Assembly: GCF_022378335.1 (NCBI RefSeq)
Contig: NZ_JAIQCI010000004.1
Coordinates: forward strand, 216,346-280,345
From: Croceicoccus hydrothermalis
GTDB taxonomy: Bacteria > Pseudomonadota > Alphaproteobacteria > Sphingomonadales > Sphingomonadaceae
Length of the DNA stretch: 64,000 nucleotides
Direction of reading: 5' to 3'
Positions 8,667 to 18,327 of the stretch are shown here, piece after piece. Positions within the stretch are counted from its first letter, which is position 1, and every line of letters starts with the position of its first letter. Under the pieces are notes generated by a model. That model worked only from the letters and a program-made list of their open reading frames with translations. It had not been told where the DNA came from and did not search any database. The position numbers and the translations under genes are program-made.

Positions 8667-8677
8667 TCGCCTACGCC

Positions 8678-9016
8678 TCAATCGCCCTCGCCGGCGTCCG
8701 CGCTGAAATATTTCTCGAACTTGTTTTCTTCGCCCTTGTGCGCATCGGCATCGTCGGGCGAATCCTTCTTCACCGTGATATTCGGCCATTCCGCCGAATA
8801 TTGCGTGTTCAGCTCAAGCCATTTTTCCAGCCCGTTTTCGGTATCGGGAAGGATCGCTTCGGCCGGGCATTCCGGTTCGCAGACACCGCAATCGATGCAT
8901 TCGCTCGGATTGATGACGAGCATGTTCTCGCCTTCATAGAAGCAGTCGACGGGGCAAACCTCGACGCAATCCATATATTTGCACTTGATGCAGTCTTCGG
9001 TGACGACGTAGGTCAT
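8678..9016 (-). CDS. fdxA: FdxA 7Fe ferredoxin (3Fe-4S + 4Fe-4S)
   Basis: 112-residue cytoplasmic electron carrier. The nine cluster cysteines (C9, C12, C17, C21, C25, C40, C43, C46, C50) are spaced exactly as in Azotobacter-type 7Fe ferredoxin, shifted by one residue. The acidic C-terminal tail (~60-112) is typical of the FdxA subgroup. A ribosome site AGGGGAA precedes the ATG. Its redox partner is not evident here. It has its own probable promoter overlapping the end of the S4 gene. Confidence 0.93.
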   Translation of the reverse strand: MTYVVTEDCIKCKYMDCVEVCPVDCFYEGENMLVINPSECIDCGVCEPECPAEAILPDTENGLEKWLELNTQYSAEWPNITVKKDSPDDADAHKGEENKFEKYFSADAGEGD

Positions 9017-9067
9017 GAGTGTTCCCCTGGCCCCTTTGCTGGCCGCTTAATCGGTGTTTCAGGCCGG

Positions 9068-9094
9068 GTTATGGCGGCTTTGGGCCGACGTCAA
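9068..9094 (-). promoter_or_regulatory. probable housekeeping promoter of fdxA
   Basis: Read on the minus strand, TTGACGT is followed after 12 bases by GCCATAAC. This fits the alphaproteobacterial (Caulobacter-type) sigma-70 pattern TTGACGS-N10-14-GCTANAWC with one mismatch in each part that matters. The -35 element overlaps the stop codon of the upstream S4 gene. Confidence 0.5.
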
Positions 9095-9399
9095 GCATCG
9101 GTGGCTTGTTGCGAGACACTCTCGATTTCGTGATAGTGGCGCCGCGCTTCGTCGGCCGGGCCGCGCCGGGCGGGCAGGACGTCGATCGCGATGACGCGCA
9201 CCCCGCTCGCCATGGGAAGGACCAGAACGTCGCCCGTGCCCACGCCGCACGAGGCGCGCAGCACGCGCCGCCCGTTCAGACGCACATGACCCTTCGCGAT
9301 CAGCGCCTGCGCCAGGCTTCGCGTCTTCGTCATGCGCAACATCCACAGCAACCGGTCGATCCGCAGGGTTTCGCGCGGTGGATCGACAGGGGGCTTCAT
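9091..9399 (-). CDS. S4-domain RNA-binding protein (Hsp15-like)
   Basis: 102 residues starting 13 bases after the helicase stop. The S4 fold is visible from RIDRLLWMLRMTKTRSLAQ (~13-31) to GHVRLNGRRVLRASCGVGTGD. Hsp15-type proteins bind 50S subunits carrying nascent chains after heat stress. Whether this one does so, or acts with the adjacent RNA helicase, is inference. The tight spacing argues for co-transcription with the helicase gene. Confidence 0.85.
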   Translation of the reverse strand: MKPPVDPPRETLRIDRLLWMLRMTKTRSLAQALIAKGHVRLNGRRVLRASCGVGTGDVLVLPMASGVRVIAIDVLPARRGPADEARRHYHEIESVSQQATDA

Positions 9400-9412
9400 C
9401 CCGCCGCCGCCG

Positions 9413-11998
9413 TTACGGGAGCAGTTGGGCAAGTTCGCCAAACGGATTGCCGGCACGGGGCACCGCACGGGCACCGGGCTTGCCGGGCCCCGCACGCGGG
9501 CGCCGCGCATCGGGACGACGCCGCGGTTTCCAGTGCCAGCGCGGCGGGGCGGGCGGTCCGAACATCCGGTCGGGGAGAGCGGGGGGAACGTCGGCGACAA
9601 AGCCGGCCTCTCGCAACAGATGAGCATAGCTTTGCGTCGTCAGGCCCATGGACAGTGCCTGCGTCGGGTCGAGGGTGAAACGCGGGGTGCGCGGGGCCGC
9701 CCGGTTCGATCGTGGGCGGCGGGGCGGCCCGGCCCAGCGGGCCCGGCGCTCATGCGCGGCGGCGAGAAGCCGCTCCGCCATGTCGACGCGGACATGCTGC
9801 GGTCCGGCGCGGCGGTATCCGACAGGCGGTGGGCCGTCCGCATCGCGCGCGGGTGAAAAAGGGCTCGCGACGGTGGATTTCATGCCGCCGCATAGCGCGC
9901 TGAGCACGGTCCAGCGTTGCAATGGCGCAGGGCGCAGCATCGCCGGCACGAAGAGATCGAGCGCGCCGATCTTCACACCCAGTTTTCGCATGCGGTGTTT
10001 CTGCGCATCGTCGAGCGCGTCGAGCCCAGACACATCCCGCGCGAGCACGCCGCCCGCATCGACCATGGCAATAAGCAGCGCGCGCAGTTCCGGCCCGGCG
10101 TCCTTCTCCTGTGCCGCATCGGCAAGTCGGCGCAGCGGTTTGAGATCGCGCGATATGGCACGGTGCAGCCATTCGGTCAGCGCCTCGGCAATGCGCGTGC
10201 GGGTCGGCGCCGGAAGCAGGCCGAGCCCGGGATCGAGCCGGACCTGCGGACCGAACAGCCGGCGCCCGCCCTCGATCTTCGCGATGGCGGTGCCGTGCCA
10301 CACGATGTCCGCGTCCCGCCACACGGGGGCCGCGTCACCCGACGCATCGGCGGCGCAATCCGCGACCAACGCCTCGGCCCGGCGTTGCAGCAGGCCGGGC
10401 AAATGCCGCTCCGCCGCCGCGAGCAGCAGGCGCCGCGTTTCCAGTCGGGCCTGCGGATCGACCTCGAACCGGAAACCGTCGAGCCTGCCGATTTCCTCGC
10501 CATCGACGAGGACGGCGTTTTCATCGTCGATCGTGACCGGCAACAACCCTGCATCCGCGCCGAGCTTGCGCAGCAAGACGGTGGTGCGGCGATTGACGAA
10601 GCGTTCCGTCAGCCTTGCGTGAAGCGCATCGGATAGCCGGGTTTCAACGGCGCGCGCCCGCTCCGCCATTTCTTCGCGGTTGAGCACCCAGTCGGGACGC
10701 TGCGCAATATAGGCCCAGCTGCGGATGGCGGCGATGCGGCCCTGCAGCGTGTCGATATCGCCGCTCGTCTGGTCCAGCTCGGCGATCTTTCCTGCGACGA
10801 AATCATGCCCCAGCCGACCGGTTCCTTTCGACAGATCCTGCCACAGGCGCGCCACGAACCGTGCATGATTGTCCGCGCCCAGCGACCGGAAATCGGGAAG
10901 CGAGCACACGTCCCAGAACCGCTTGACCATCGCGCGCCCGCGCACCGTGTCGGCAATCGCCGGGTCGGAGGACAGGATCTTGAGCACGGAAAGGTCAATC
11001 GCCTCCGGTGCGGCGGCCAGCGCATCGTCATGCGGCGCGGCCTCCAGATCACTTATCAAATGGCCGAGATTGTCGGTGCGGGGCCGCGCATCGCGCCAGA
11101 ACAACCGGTTGAGCGGGGCGAAACGATGCTCCTCGATCGCGAAGATCTCGTCCTCTGTAAACTCCGCGCCTTCGCCTGCGAGCGTGCCGAACGTGCCGTC
11201 CTTCTGATGCCGTCCTGCGCGCCCGGCGATCTGCGCCATTTCGGGAATGGTGAGCCGACGCCTGCGCACTCCGTCGAACTTGGTAAGCCCGGCAAAGGCC
11301 ACATGCGCGACATCGAGGTTCAGCCCCATGCCGATGGCGTCGGTCGCGACGAGGTAATCGACCTCGCCCGACTGAAACAGTTCGACCTGGGCATTGCGGG
11401 TCTGCGGGCTCAGTGCGCCCATGACCACCGCCGCGCCGCCGCGAAACCGGCGCAGCATTTCCGCCACGACATAGACCTGCTCGGCCGAAAAGGCGACGAT
11501 GGCGCTGCGCGGTGGAACCCGGCTCAGCTTTACCGGGCCCGCATGCGACAATGTGGAAAAGCGCGGCCGGGTGACGATTTCCGCCTCGGGGATGAGCGTG
11601 TCGATCACCGGCGCCAAGGCGGATGAGCCGAGGATCATCGTCTCCTCCCGCCCGCGCATGTTCAGCAAGCGGTCGGTGAACACATGCCCGCGTTCACGAT
11701 CCGCGCCGAGCTGCGCCTCGTCAATGGCCATGAAGGCGAGATCGGCATCGCGGTCCATCGCCTCCGCCGTGCACAGTTTCCACCGTGCGCCGGGCGGTTC
11801 GATCCGTTCCTCACCCGTGACCAGCGCGACCTTGTCCGCCCCCTTGATCGCGACGACCCGCTCGTACACCTCCCGTGCGAGCAGGCGGAGGGGAAAGCCG
11901 ATGGCCCCGCTCGAATGTGCGCAGAGCCGTTCCACCGCGAGATGGGTCTTGCCCGTGTTGGTCGGCCCCAGGACCGCCTTGATGACCCCGTCATGCAT
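9413..11998 (-). CDS. SUV3-like superfamily 2 helicase
   Basis: 861 residues from the chosen ATG, which places the Walker A motif GPTNTGKT at 11-18; an upstream in-frame start would add 25 residues. Further SF2 motifs: a DEAQ box (AIDEAQLGAD), SSALAP, VATDAIGMGLNLD and the arginine-finger motif QIAGRAGRH. A middle region matches the SUV3 C-terminal domain. The last ~150 residues are rich in Arg, Pro and Ala (RRPDARRPRAGPG) and look disordered or RNA-binding. Mitochondrial SUV3 is an RNA helicase of the degradosome, so an RNA role is likely here. The S4 protein gene follows at 13 bases. Confidence 0.87.
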   Translation of the reverse strand: MHDGVIKAVLGPTNTGKTHLAVERLCAHSSGAIGFPLRLLAREVYERVVAIKGADKVALVTGEERIEPPGARWKLCTAEAMDRDADLAFMAIDEAQLGADRERGHVFTDRLLNMRGREETMILGSSALAPVIDTLIPEAEIVTRPRFSTLSHAGPVKLSRVPPRSAIVAFSAEQVYVVAEMLRRFRGGAAVVMGALSPQTRNAQVELFQSGEVDYLVATDAIGMGLNLDVAHVAFAGLTKFDGVRRRRLTIPEMAQIAGRAGRHQKDGTFGTLAGEGAEFTEDEIFAIEEHRFAPLNRLFWRDARPRTDNLGHLISDLEAAPHDDALAAAPEAIDLSVLKILSSDPAIADTVRGRAMVKRFWDVCSLPDFRSLGADNHARFVARLWQDLSKGTGRLGHDFVAGKIAELDQTSGDIDTLQGRIAAIRSWAYIAQRPDWVLNREEMAERARAVETRLSDALHARLTERFVNRRTTVLLRKLGADAGLLPVTIDDENAVLVDGEEIGRLDGFRFEVDPQARLETRRLLLAAAERHLPGLLQRRAEALVADCAADASGDAAPVWRDADIVWHGTAIAKIEGGRRLFGPQVRLDPGLGLLPAPTRTRIAEALTEWLHRAISRDLKPLRRLADAAQEKDAGPELRALLIAMVDAGGVLARDVSGLDALDDAQKHRMRKLGVKIGALDLFVPAMLRPAPLQRWTVLSALCGGMKSTVASPFSPARDADGPPPVGYRRAGPQHVRVDMAERLLAAAHERRARWAGPPRRPRSNRAAPRTPRFTLDPTQALSMGLTTQSYAHLLREAGFVADVPPALPDRMFGPPAPPRWHWKPRRRPDARRPRAGPGKPGARAVPRAGNPFGELAQLLP

Positions 11999-12226
11999 GA
12001 TCGTTCCAATGTGGCACCGCCACCGCCGCATCGCAAGTGGAGCCGCATATCGCCCATGAACGCGCCGGTGCATACCATTCGTCTCACCTATGCCCCGGCC
12101 TGCCGACGGCTTCGTGTGATCAAGGCGATATTAACTTTTGAACGCCACGGATTTGCGTCAGACGAAGGCGGATCGAAAACGCGGGCGGGCGCAAATGGCG
12201 AAACCCGCTGCGAAATTAGGATGATC

Positions 12227-13759
12227 ATGACGGGGGACATCGAAGGCAGGCGGAACGCGGAACGGCGCGGATTTGGCCGACGCGGATTTGGACGGCGGGG
12301 CAGGGGCGCCGCCGCCGCAATGGCGCGGCCCCCGGCCCGGTTGGTGAGCGATCTTGCCAGCGGGATCGGCACGCTGCGCTGGTTCCGTTCGCTCGGCATC
12401 ATGCTTGCGCTGATTGCGGCGGCGCTGGCGTTCTGGCCCGATTTTTCCACTGTGAGTGCCGCGCCGACCACGAATCTCACCCGGTCGGAACGCGACGAAT
12501 ATCGCAGTCAGATGATCACGCCTCTTGCCCTTGGCGCCGATAGCGGGCGGCGCATGGGGCCATCGCGGCTGGTCGTGCCGCTGGCCGCGGCGCCGGAACG
12601 CCCGGTGGTGGAATTGACCAGCACGCTGGGCGCCGGCGACAGCCTGATGGCGATGCTGCGCCGTGCAGGGGTTAGCGAGGGCGATGCGGAGCGCGCCGCC
12701 GCGCTCATCGGCGGGGCGATGCCGGAAAATGCGATCGCGGACGGCACGGCTTTCGATCTGCGGCTTGGGCGGCGCCCGTCGCCCGAGATGCCGCGCCCGC
12801 TCGAACGGCTCGATTTCCGGGCGCGTTTCGATCTGGAGCTTGGCGTGGCGCGCGATGGCGGGCCGCTCGCGCTCATCCGCAAGCCGATCCGTGTGGACGA
12901 TACGCCGCTGCGCATTCGCGGCAAGGTGGGCGCGGGGCTTTATCGCGCGGCGCGTGCCGCGGGTGCCCCGGCGCGTTCGGTGCAGCAATATCTCGCCGCG
13001 CTGGATGAGGCGATCGACCTTGATCGCGTGGTCGGCGCCGATGATGAATTCGACATGATCGTCGCCTATCGCCGCGCCGCCACGGGCGAGGTCGAGGTTG
13101 GCGATCTTCTCTATGCCGGGCTTTCGGGTGGCGGCAAGGCGAAGGCGCAATTGCTGCGCTGGGGCAAGGAGGGGCGTTTTTTCGACGCCAACGGCACCGG
13201 CGAATTGCGCAGCGGGATGATCGCGCCGGTCAACGGGGCGATCTCGTCGCGTTTTGGCATGCGTCGCCATCCGATCCTGAAATACAAGCGCATGCACAAT
13301 GGCGTCGATTTCCGCGGGCGGACCGGCACGCCGATCTATGCCGTGACCGATGGGCGCGTCATCCGCGCGGGCCGCAATGGCGGGCACGGCAATTACGTGC
13401 GCATCGATCATGGCGGCGGTCTGGCGAGCGGGTATAGCCACATGAGCCGGATCGCGGTGTCGAACGGCGCGTCGGTCCGCCGCGGGCAGGTGATTGGCTA
13501 TGTCGGCTCCACCGGACTGTCGACGGGGCCGCATCTTCATTACGAGCTGTATCGCGGGGGCCGCAATATCGACCCGCTCTCGGTCAAGTTCGTGACCCGT
13601 GCCCTGCTGTCCGGGGCGGAGCTGAAGCAGTTCCGCGCTCGCCTGTCCCAATTGCGTGCGGTCGAGCCGGGGGCCGCGCTGCGCCCGCTCGTCCCCGAGG
13701 CGGCGCGGGAGGCGGAACCGGTGCGAGAGATCGACCGCCTGTCGAACGCGCCGGATTGA
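12227..13759 (+). CDS. M23-family peptidoglycan endopeptidase, membrane-anchored
   Basis: 510 residues. The ATG at 12227 is preferred over one 6 bases earlier because TTAGGA sits 5 bases before it. An Arg/Gly-rich cytoplasmic tail (RRGFGRRGFGRRGRG) is followed by one membrane helix (LGIMLALIAAALAFW) and a large periplasmic part. The LytM domain near the C-terminus has all zinc ligands: HNGVD and HLHYE, with YSHMSRI between. It should hydrolyse cross-links in the cell wall during growth or division. It is divergent from the helicase. Confidence 0.9.
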   Translation: MTGDIEGRRNAERRGFGRRGFGRRGRGAAAAMARPPARLVSDLASGIGTLRWFRSLGIMLALIAAALAFWPDFSTVSAAPTTNLTRSERDEYRSQMITPLALGADSGRRMGPSRLVVPLAAAPERPVVELTSTLGAGDSLMAMLRRAGVSEGDAERAAALIGGAMPENAIADGTAFDLRLGRRPSPEMPRPLERLDFRARFDLELGVARDGGPLALIRKPIRVDDTPLRIRGKVGAGLYRAARAAGAPARSVQQYLAALDEAIDLDRVVGADDEFDMIVAYRRAATGEVEVGDLLYAGLSGGGKAKAQLLRWGKEGRFFDANGTGELRSGMIAPVNGAISSRFGMRRHPILKYKRMHNGVDFRGRTGTPIYAVTDGRVIRAGRNGGHGNYVRIDHGGGLASGYSHMSRIAVSNGASVRRGQVIGYVGSTGLSTGPHLHYELYRGGRNIDPLSVKFVTRALLSGAELKQFRARLSQLRAVEPGAALRPLVPEAAREAEPVREIDRLSNAPD

Positions 13760-13832
13760 GGGCGACCGAATTCGCGTATCGGACCAACTCGCCCCTTCCA
13801 TCGCACGCGCCCTTGAGGCATCACCCCGCGCC

Positions 13833-14876
13833 ATGACCGACAGCCCGAAGGCCGATACCGGCGCAATCCACCCCGAGTTCCGTTCCGACCCACGCGGGCG
13901 CAAACGCCTGCGCCGGTCCCGCCGCCACGGGTGGAGCCGCGCGATGCAGCGCGAAACCCGGTTCAGGCCCGCCGATCTGATCTGGCCGCTCTTCATATGC
14001 GAGGGGCAGGGGGTGGAGGAGCCTGTGCCTGCGCTCCCCGGCGTGTCGCGGGGATCCGTCGACGTCATCGCCGGCCGGGCGAAGGAGGCAGCGGCGATGG
14101 GCATCCCGTGCGTTGCACTGTTCCCCAACACGCCGGGCGATCTGCGCGATGAGACGGGGCGCGAGGCTTTGAACCCCGACAATCTGATGTGCCGTGCCAT
14201 TCGCGCGATCCGCGACGCGACGGGCACCGATATCGGCATCCTCACCGATGTCGCGCTCGACCCCTATACCAGCCATGGGCAGGACGGCATTCTCGATTCG
14301 TCGGGCTATGTCACCAATGACGTGACGGTGGACCGGCTCGTGGCGCAGGCGTTGGTACAGGCCGACGCCGGTGCCGATATCGTCGCGCCATCCGACATGA
14401 TGGATGGGCGCGTGGGCGCGATCCGCGACGCGCTCGAACATGGTGGGCACCATAACGTTCAGATCATGGCCTATGCCGCCAAATTCGCCAGCGCGTTCTA
14501 CGGCCCGTTCCGCGATGCCGTCGGGTCGTCGGGATTGCTGCAAGGCGACAAGAAGACGTATCAGATGGACCCCGCCAACGGGGACGAGGCGCTGCGCGAA
14601 GTCGCCGCCGATATCGAGGAAGGCGCCGATAGCGTCATGGTCAAGCCCGGCGCCTGCTATCTCGACATCGTGCGCCGCGTGTACGAAAGTTTCGACGTGC
14701 CGGTATTCGCCTACCATACCAGCGGCGAATTCGCGATGATCGAGGCCGCGGCCAAGGTCGGCGCAGGGAACCGCGACGCCATGGTGATGGAGGTCATGAC
14801 CGCATTCAAGCGCGCGGGCGCCACCGGTGTCCTGACCTATCACGCGCCTCTCGTCGCAAAGCTGCTGAATGGTTGA
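13833..14876 (+). CDS. hemB: HemB delta-aminolevulinic acid dehydratase (porphobilinogen synthase)
   Basis: Condenses two 5-aminolevulinate molecules to porphobilinogen in tetrapyrrole synthesis. 347 residues. The Schiff-base lysine lies in SVMVKPGACYLDIVR, and the other active-site Lys in YAAKFASAFYGP. The metal-loop sequence DVALDPYTSHGQDG has no cysteines, so this is the Mg/K-dependent alphaproteobacterial type, not the zinc enzyme. Ribosome site is weak. The GNAT gene overlaps its stop. Confidence 0.95.
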   Translation: MTDSPKADTGAIHPEFRSDPRGRKRLRRSRRHGWSRAMQRETRFRPADLIWPLFICEGQGVEEPVPALPGVSRGSVDVIAGRAKEAAAMGIPCVALFPNTPGDLRDETGREALNPDNLMCRAIRAIRDATGTDIGILTDVALDPYTSHGQDGILDSSGYVTNDVTVDRLVAQALVQADAGADIVAPSDMMDGRVGAIRDALEHGGHHNVQIMAYAAKFASAFYGPFRDAVGSSGLLQGDKKTYQMDPANGDEALREVAADIEEGADSVMVKPGACYLDIVRRVYESFDVPVFAYHTSGEFAMIEAAAKVGAGNRDAMVMEVMTAFKRAGATGVLTYHAPLVAKLLNG

Positions 14877-15462
14877 GCGCCACGCCGCCGATCCGGGCGG
14901 AGCGTTTCACGTGGAAACATCGCGGCTGGTGCTGCGCGACTGGACGGCGGCGGACTGGGCGCCGTTTTTCCGGCACACCAACACGCCCGCCGTCATGCGC
15001 TGGCTCGGCGGCGTGCTCGATGCGGAGAAGGAGCGGGCGGTCATGGACCGGCTGCTGTCCTATCGCGCGGATCACGGGTTCACCTTCTGGGCGGTGGAGC
15101 GCAAGGATGATGGCGGTCATCTGGCTGGCGAATTGCTTGGCTTTTGCGGGTTGAAGCGGTCCAATCTCGAACCCGGACCCATTGGCGAGATGGAAATCGG
15201 CTGGCGCCTGCGCGAAGATGCGTGGGGCCACGGCTACGCCGGCGAAGCCGCGCGGCAATCGCTCACCCTCGCGTTCGAACGGTTTGGCGCTGACCATGTG
15301 ATCGCACTCACCGTCCTTGAAAACACGGCGAGCCGGCGCTTGATGGAACGGCTCGGCATGACACGCCGGGCGGATCGCGATTTTACCGCCGAGGGCGACG
15401 CCGCATGGGCGGAAAACATCATCGTATACGACATCACCCGCGAGGATTGGGCCGCACAGTGA
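14869..15462 (+). CDS. GNAT-family N-acetyltransferase (RimJ/RimL-like)
   Basis: 197 residues, starting inside the last codons of hemB. The N-terminal ETSRLVLRDWTAADWAPF is the opening of the RimJ/RimL-type acetyltransferases. The acetyl-CoA loop appears as WRLREDAWGHGYAGEA, and a C-terminal LENTASRRLMERLGM follows. The substrate could be a ribosomal protein N-terminus or a small molecule; the sequence does not decide. It shares GTGA with the next gene. Confidence 0.85.
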   Translation: MVERHAADPGGAFHVETSRLVLRDWTAADWAPFFRHTNTPAVMRWLGGVLDAEKERAVMDRLLSYRADHGFTFWAVERKDDGGHLAGELLGFCGLKRSNLEPGPIGEMEIGWRLREDAWGHGYAGEAARQSLTLAFERFGADHVIALTVLENTASRRLMERLGMTRRADRDFTAEGDAAWAENIIVYDITREDWAAQ

Positions 15463-17669
15463 CCGCCATCGCTTCCACCCCGCCGCGACGCGCCCTGTTC
15501 GTGCTCGTCATCCTGACGGGGAGCTTCCTGCTTTTCCTGGTGCAGCCGCTCGTCGCGCGATTTGCGCTGCCGCTGCTCGGCGGTGCGCCCAATGTCTGGA
15601 ACAGTGCGATGCTCGTGTTTCAGGCGCTGCTGCTCGGCGGCTATGCCTATGCCCATGCGCTGTCGCGGATGCCGGTGCGGCGGCAGGCGGTGTGGCATCT
15701 CGGGCTGATGGCGCTGGCGGGGTTGACGCTGCCGATCGCGCTTGCCGACCTGCCGCCGCCCGCGCCGGGGTGGGAGGTGCTCTGGGTGCCGGCGCTCTTC
15801 GCGGTCACGATCGGGCCGGTATTCCTGCTGGTTTCGGCGCAGGCATCGTTGATGCAACGCTGGTTCGCGGCGTCGCGCGCGGCGGGCGATCCCTACGCCC
15901 TCTATGCCGCGTCCAATCTGGGCAGTTTTGCAGGATTGCTGACCTATCCGCTCTGGCTCGAACCGCGTTTTTCGCTGGGGCTGCAAAGCTGGATCTGGAC
16001 GGCGGGATACGGGTTTCTGTTCGTGCTCGTCGCGCTGGCCGCCGCGTCGCGTTGGCGGGAAGGAACGCAGGCGCCGGTGGATACCGCCGTGGGGGCGGAC
16101 GACGTGCCGTTCGCCGAACCGGTTTCGCCGTGCCGCATCGCGATGTGGGTCGTGCTGGCGGCGGTGCCGTCGGGGCTGATGCTGTCGACGACGACCTTGC
16201 TGACGACCGACATCATGGCGATGCCGCTGCTTTGGGTCATTCCGCTCGGGCTTTATCTCCTGAGCTTTTCGGTGGCGTTTTCCCAAGGCGGCGACTGGGC
16301 CGCGATCCTGTCGCGCTATGCGCCGCTCATGCTGCTGCTCGTCGGGAGCCTTGCCATGGGATCGGGCGGGCAGTCCAATCCGGCGGTGGCGCTGGCGATG
16401 GTGGCGCTGCTCTTCATCCTGGCGGTCGCGCTTCACAACCGGCTCTATCTGCTGCGGCCGGATCCGTCGCGGCTGACGTTCTTCTATCTCGTCGTGGCGG
16501 CGGGCGGGGCGCTGGGCGGTGTGTTTACCGCGCTCGTCGCGCCGGTGCTGTTCGACTGGGTCTTTGAACATGCGATCCTGCTGCTGATGGCGGCGTGGCT
16601 CGTCGGCGACCGGCAGATCCTGCCCATGGCGGAGGGGTTCTGGGACGGGTTGCCGCGCCGGCGCATCATGGCCGGGCTGGTCGTGGCCGCCGTGCTGATC
16701 GCTTGGGGGATCGCCTCGCTCGATCCGTTGACACAGGCGGATTTCGTGCTGATGCTGGTGTTCGTGATGGCGGCGTTGGGGGTAATCGCGCTTGGTGTAC
16801 GCTGGTCCTTTGCGGCGATCTTTGCCGCGTTGATGATCGGGAATGGCGGCTGGGCGACCATCGGCAAAAGCCTCGATGGCGCCCGCACGCGCAGCTATTT
16901 CGGGATTTACGAGGTCACGCTGGCGAAGGATGGCGCGCTGCGGCAGCTGACCCACGGCACCACCCTGCATGGGCAGCAATGGACCGACCCCGCCCGTGCG
17001 CACGAACCGACCAGCTATTACGGTCATTCCTCCGGCATCGGTCTCGCGCTCGACCATGCGGATGCGCTGCTGGGTCCGGAGGCGAATATCGGCGTGGTGG
17101 GGCTGGGGACCGGCACGCTCGCCTGCTACCGCCGACCGGGGCAGGACTGGACCTTTTTCGAGATCGACCCCACTGTCCTTGCCTATTCGCGTGACGGCAC
17201 GTTCACCTTCCTGCGCGATTGTGCGCCCAATGCGGAAATTGTAATCGGCGATGCCCGGCTCAAGCTGACAGAGCAGGCGCGCGGGCGGTTCGACCTTCTG
17301 GCGATCGACGCGTTTTCCTCCGATTCCATCCCGATGCATCTCATGACGCAAGAGGCCTTCGCCACCTATGGCGAGGCGCTCGCGGACGATGGCGTGCTGC
17401 TCGTGCATGTCTCCAACCGTTACATCGATCTGTCGCCGATGATCGCCGCGCTGGCGCGTGCGGATGGGTGGCACGGGCGGGTGCGGCGCGACCTGACCGG
17501 GCTCGGCAAGGCGATCACGCCGTCGATCTGGATCGCGCTGGCCCGGAACGAAGCTGTGCTCAATGCGCTGGAGCAGGAGAGCCAGACCGAATGGGAGGCC
17601 TTGCCGCCGCCCGCCCGCCGCGCATGGACCGACGACAATGCATCGATCCTGCCGCTGATCCGCTGGTAG
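15459..17669 (+). CDS. fused membrane transporter-like / spermidine synthase-like protein
   Basis: 736 residues with a GTG start overlapping the GNAT stop (GTGA). The first ~450 residues are many hydrophobic helices resembling MFS transporters. The C-terminal ~250 residues form a spermidine-synthase-like Rossmann domain with GVVGLGTGTLACY, a FFEIDPTVLAYS acidic ribose-binding strand and LLAIDAFSSDSIPMHL. Proteins of this architecture are common in proteobacteria, and their product is unknown. No SAM decarboxylase is adjacent, so polyamine synthesis is not supported by context. Confidence 0.8.
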   Translation: MTAIASTPPRRALFVLVILTGSFLLFLVQPLVARFALPLLGGAPNVWNSAMLVFQALLLGGYAYAHALSRMPVRRQAVWHLGLMALAGLTLPIALADLPPPAPGWEVLWVPALFAVTIGPVFLLVSAQASLMQRWFAASRAAGDPYALYAASNLGSFAGLLTYPLWLEPRFSLGLQSWIWTAGYGFLFVLVALAAASRWREGTQAPVDTAVGADDVPFAEPVSPCRIAMWVVLAAVPSGLMLSTTTLLTTDIMAMPLLWVIPLGLYLLSFSVAFSQGGDWAAILSRYAPLMLLLVGSLAMGSGGQSNPAVALAMVALLFILAVALHNRLYLLRPDPSRLTFFYLVVAAGGALGGVFTALVAPVLFDWVFEHAILLLMAAWLVGDRQILPMAEGFWDGLPRRRIMAGLVVAAVLIAWGIASLDPLTQADFVLMLVFVMAALGVIALGVRWSFAAIFAALMIGNGGWATIGKSLDGARTRSYFGIYEVTLAKDGALRQLTHGTTLHGQQWTDPARAHEPTSYYGHSSGIGLALDHADALLGPEANIGVVGLGTGTLACYRRPGQDWTFFEIDPTVLAYSRDGTFTFLRDCAPNAEIVIGDARLKLTEQARGRFDLLAIDAFSSDSIPMHLMTQEAFATYGEALADDGVLLVHVSNRYIDLSPMIAALARADGWHGRVRRDLTGLGKAITPSIWIALARNEAVLNALEQESQTEWEALPPPARRAWTDDNASILPLIRW

Positions 17670-17697
17670 AACGAAGCCGCGAACGAAAGGACATTTC

Positions 17698-18327
17698 ATG
17701 GCCCGACCAAGCCTTCCCCGCCGTACCCGCAACCGCCTGCGCGGACGGTCCCGGCGCAGCCATAATCCCCGTCCGGGCGCGACGATCCTGCCCTTCGGCG
17801 GGAAGCGTCCACGCATCCACGATAGCGCCTTTATCGCGCCCGGCTGCCGCATCATCGGCGATGTCGAGATCGGCCCCGACGTCAGCATCTGGTACAATTG
17901 CGTCATCCGCGCCGACGTGAACCATATCCGCATCGGCGCGCGCACCAATGTGCAGGATGGCTCCGTCATCCATTGCGACAGCCCCGATGCCGGGCATCCC
18001 GACGGCTACCCCACCATCATCGGCGAAGACGTGCTGATCGGCCATCTCGCCATGGTGCATGGTTGCGAGATCGAGGATCGCGGTTTTGTGGGGCTGGGCG
18101 CCGTCGTGATGAGCGGCGCGAAGATCGAGCGTGAAGGGATGCTCGGCGCCAATGGCATGCTGACCGCGGGAAAGACCATCGGCGCCCGCGAATTGTGGAC
18201 CGGAAGCCCGGCCAAACACATGCGCGAATTGTCCGACGGGGCGCTCGCCGAAATGGCGACGGGCACGGCCCATTACGTGGAAAACGCGCGCCGCCACAAG
18301 GCAGAGATCGAAAAGGCCATTGGCTAG
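17698..18327 (+). CDS. gamma-carbonic-anhydrase-like left-handed beta-helix protein
   Basis: 209 residues with a good ribosome site AAGGACATTTC. The hexapeptide-repeat solenoid runs from ~40 to 175. The three zinc-ligand histidines are in place: VIHCDS, and the pair in IGHLAMVHGC. Catalytic Arg/Asp equivalents RADVNHI and NVQDGS are also present. It may hydrate CO2 or belong to the related YrdA/PaaY type. The first ~27 residues are unusually Arg-rich (about ten Arg) and are not part of the fold. Confidence 0.87.
   Translation: MARPSLPRRTRNRLRGRSRRSHNPRPGATILPFGGKRPRIHDSAFIAPGCRIIGDVEIGPDVSIWYNCVIRADVNHIRIGARTNVQDGSVIHCDSPDAGHPDGYPTIIGEDVLIGHLAMVHGCEIEDRGFVGLGAVVMSGAKIEREGMLGANGMLTAGKTIGARELWTGSPAKHMRELSDGALAEMATGTAHYVENARRHKAEIEKAIG

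Noticed and set aside
12158..14245. 695-residue minus-strand frame over the M23 gene and hemB
   Set aside because: Both plus-strand genes have clear catalytic motifs; the minus frame has none.
14903..14918. Sequence resembling parS (GTTTCACGTGGAAACA) near the start of the GNAT gene
   Set aside because: The right arm is shifted by one extra G relative to the parS consensus, so only the left half-site fits.
15234..17969. 911-residue open frame on the minus strand across the membrane fusion gene
   Set aside because: It is antisense to a coherent membrane/spermidine-synthase-like protein, has no family resemblance and is rich in Arg, as expected of a high-GC shadow frame.
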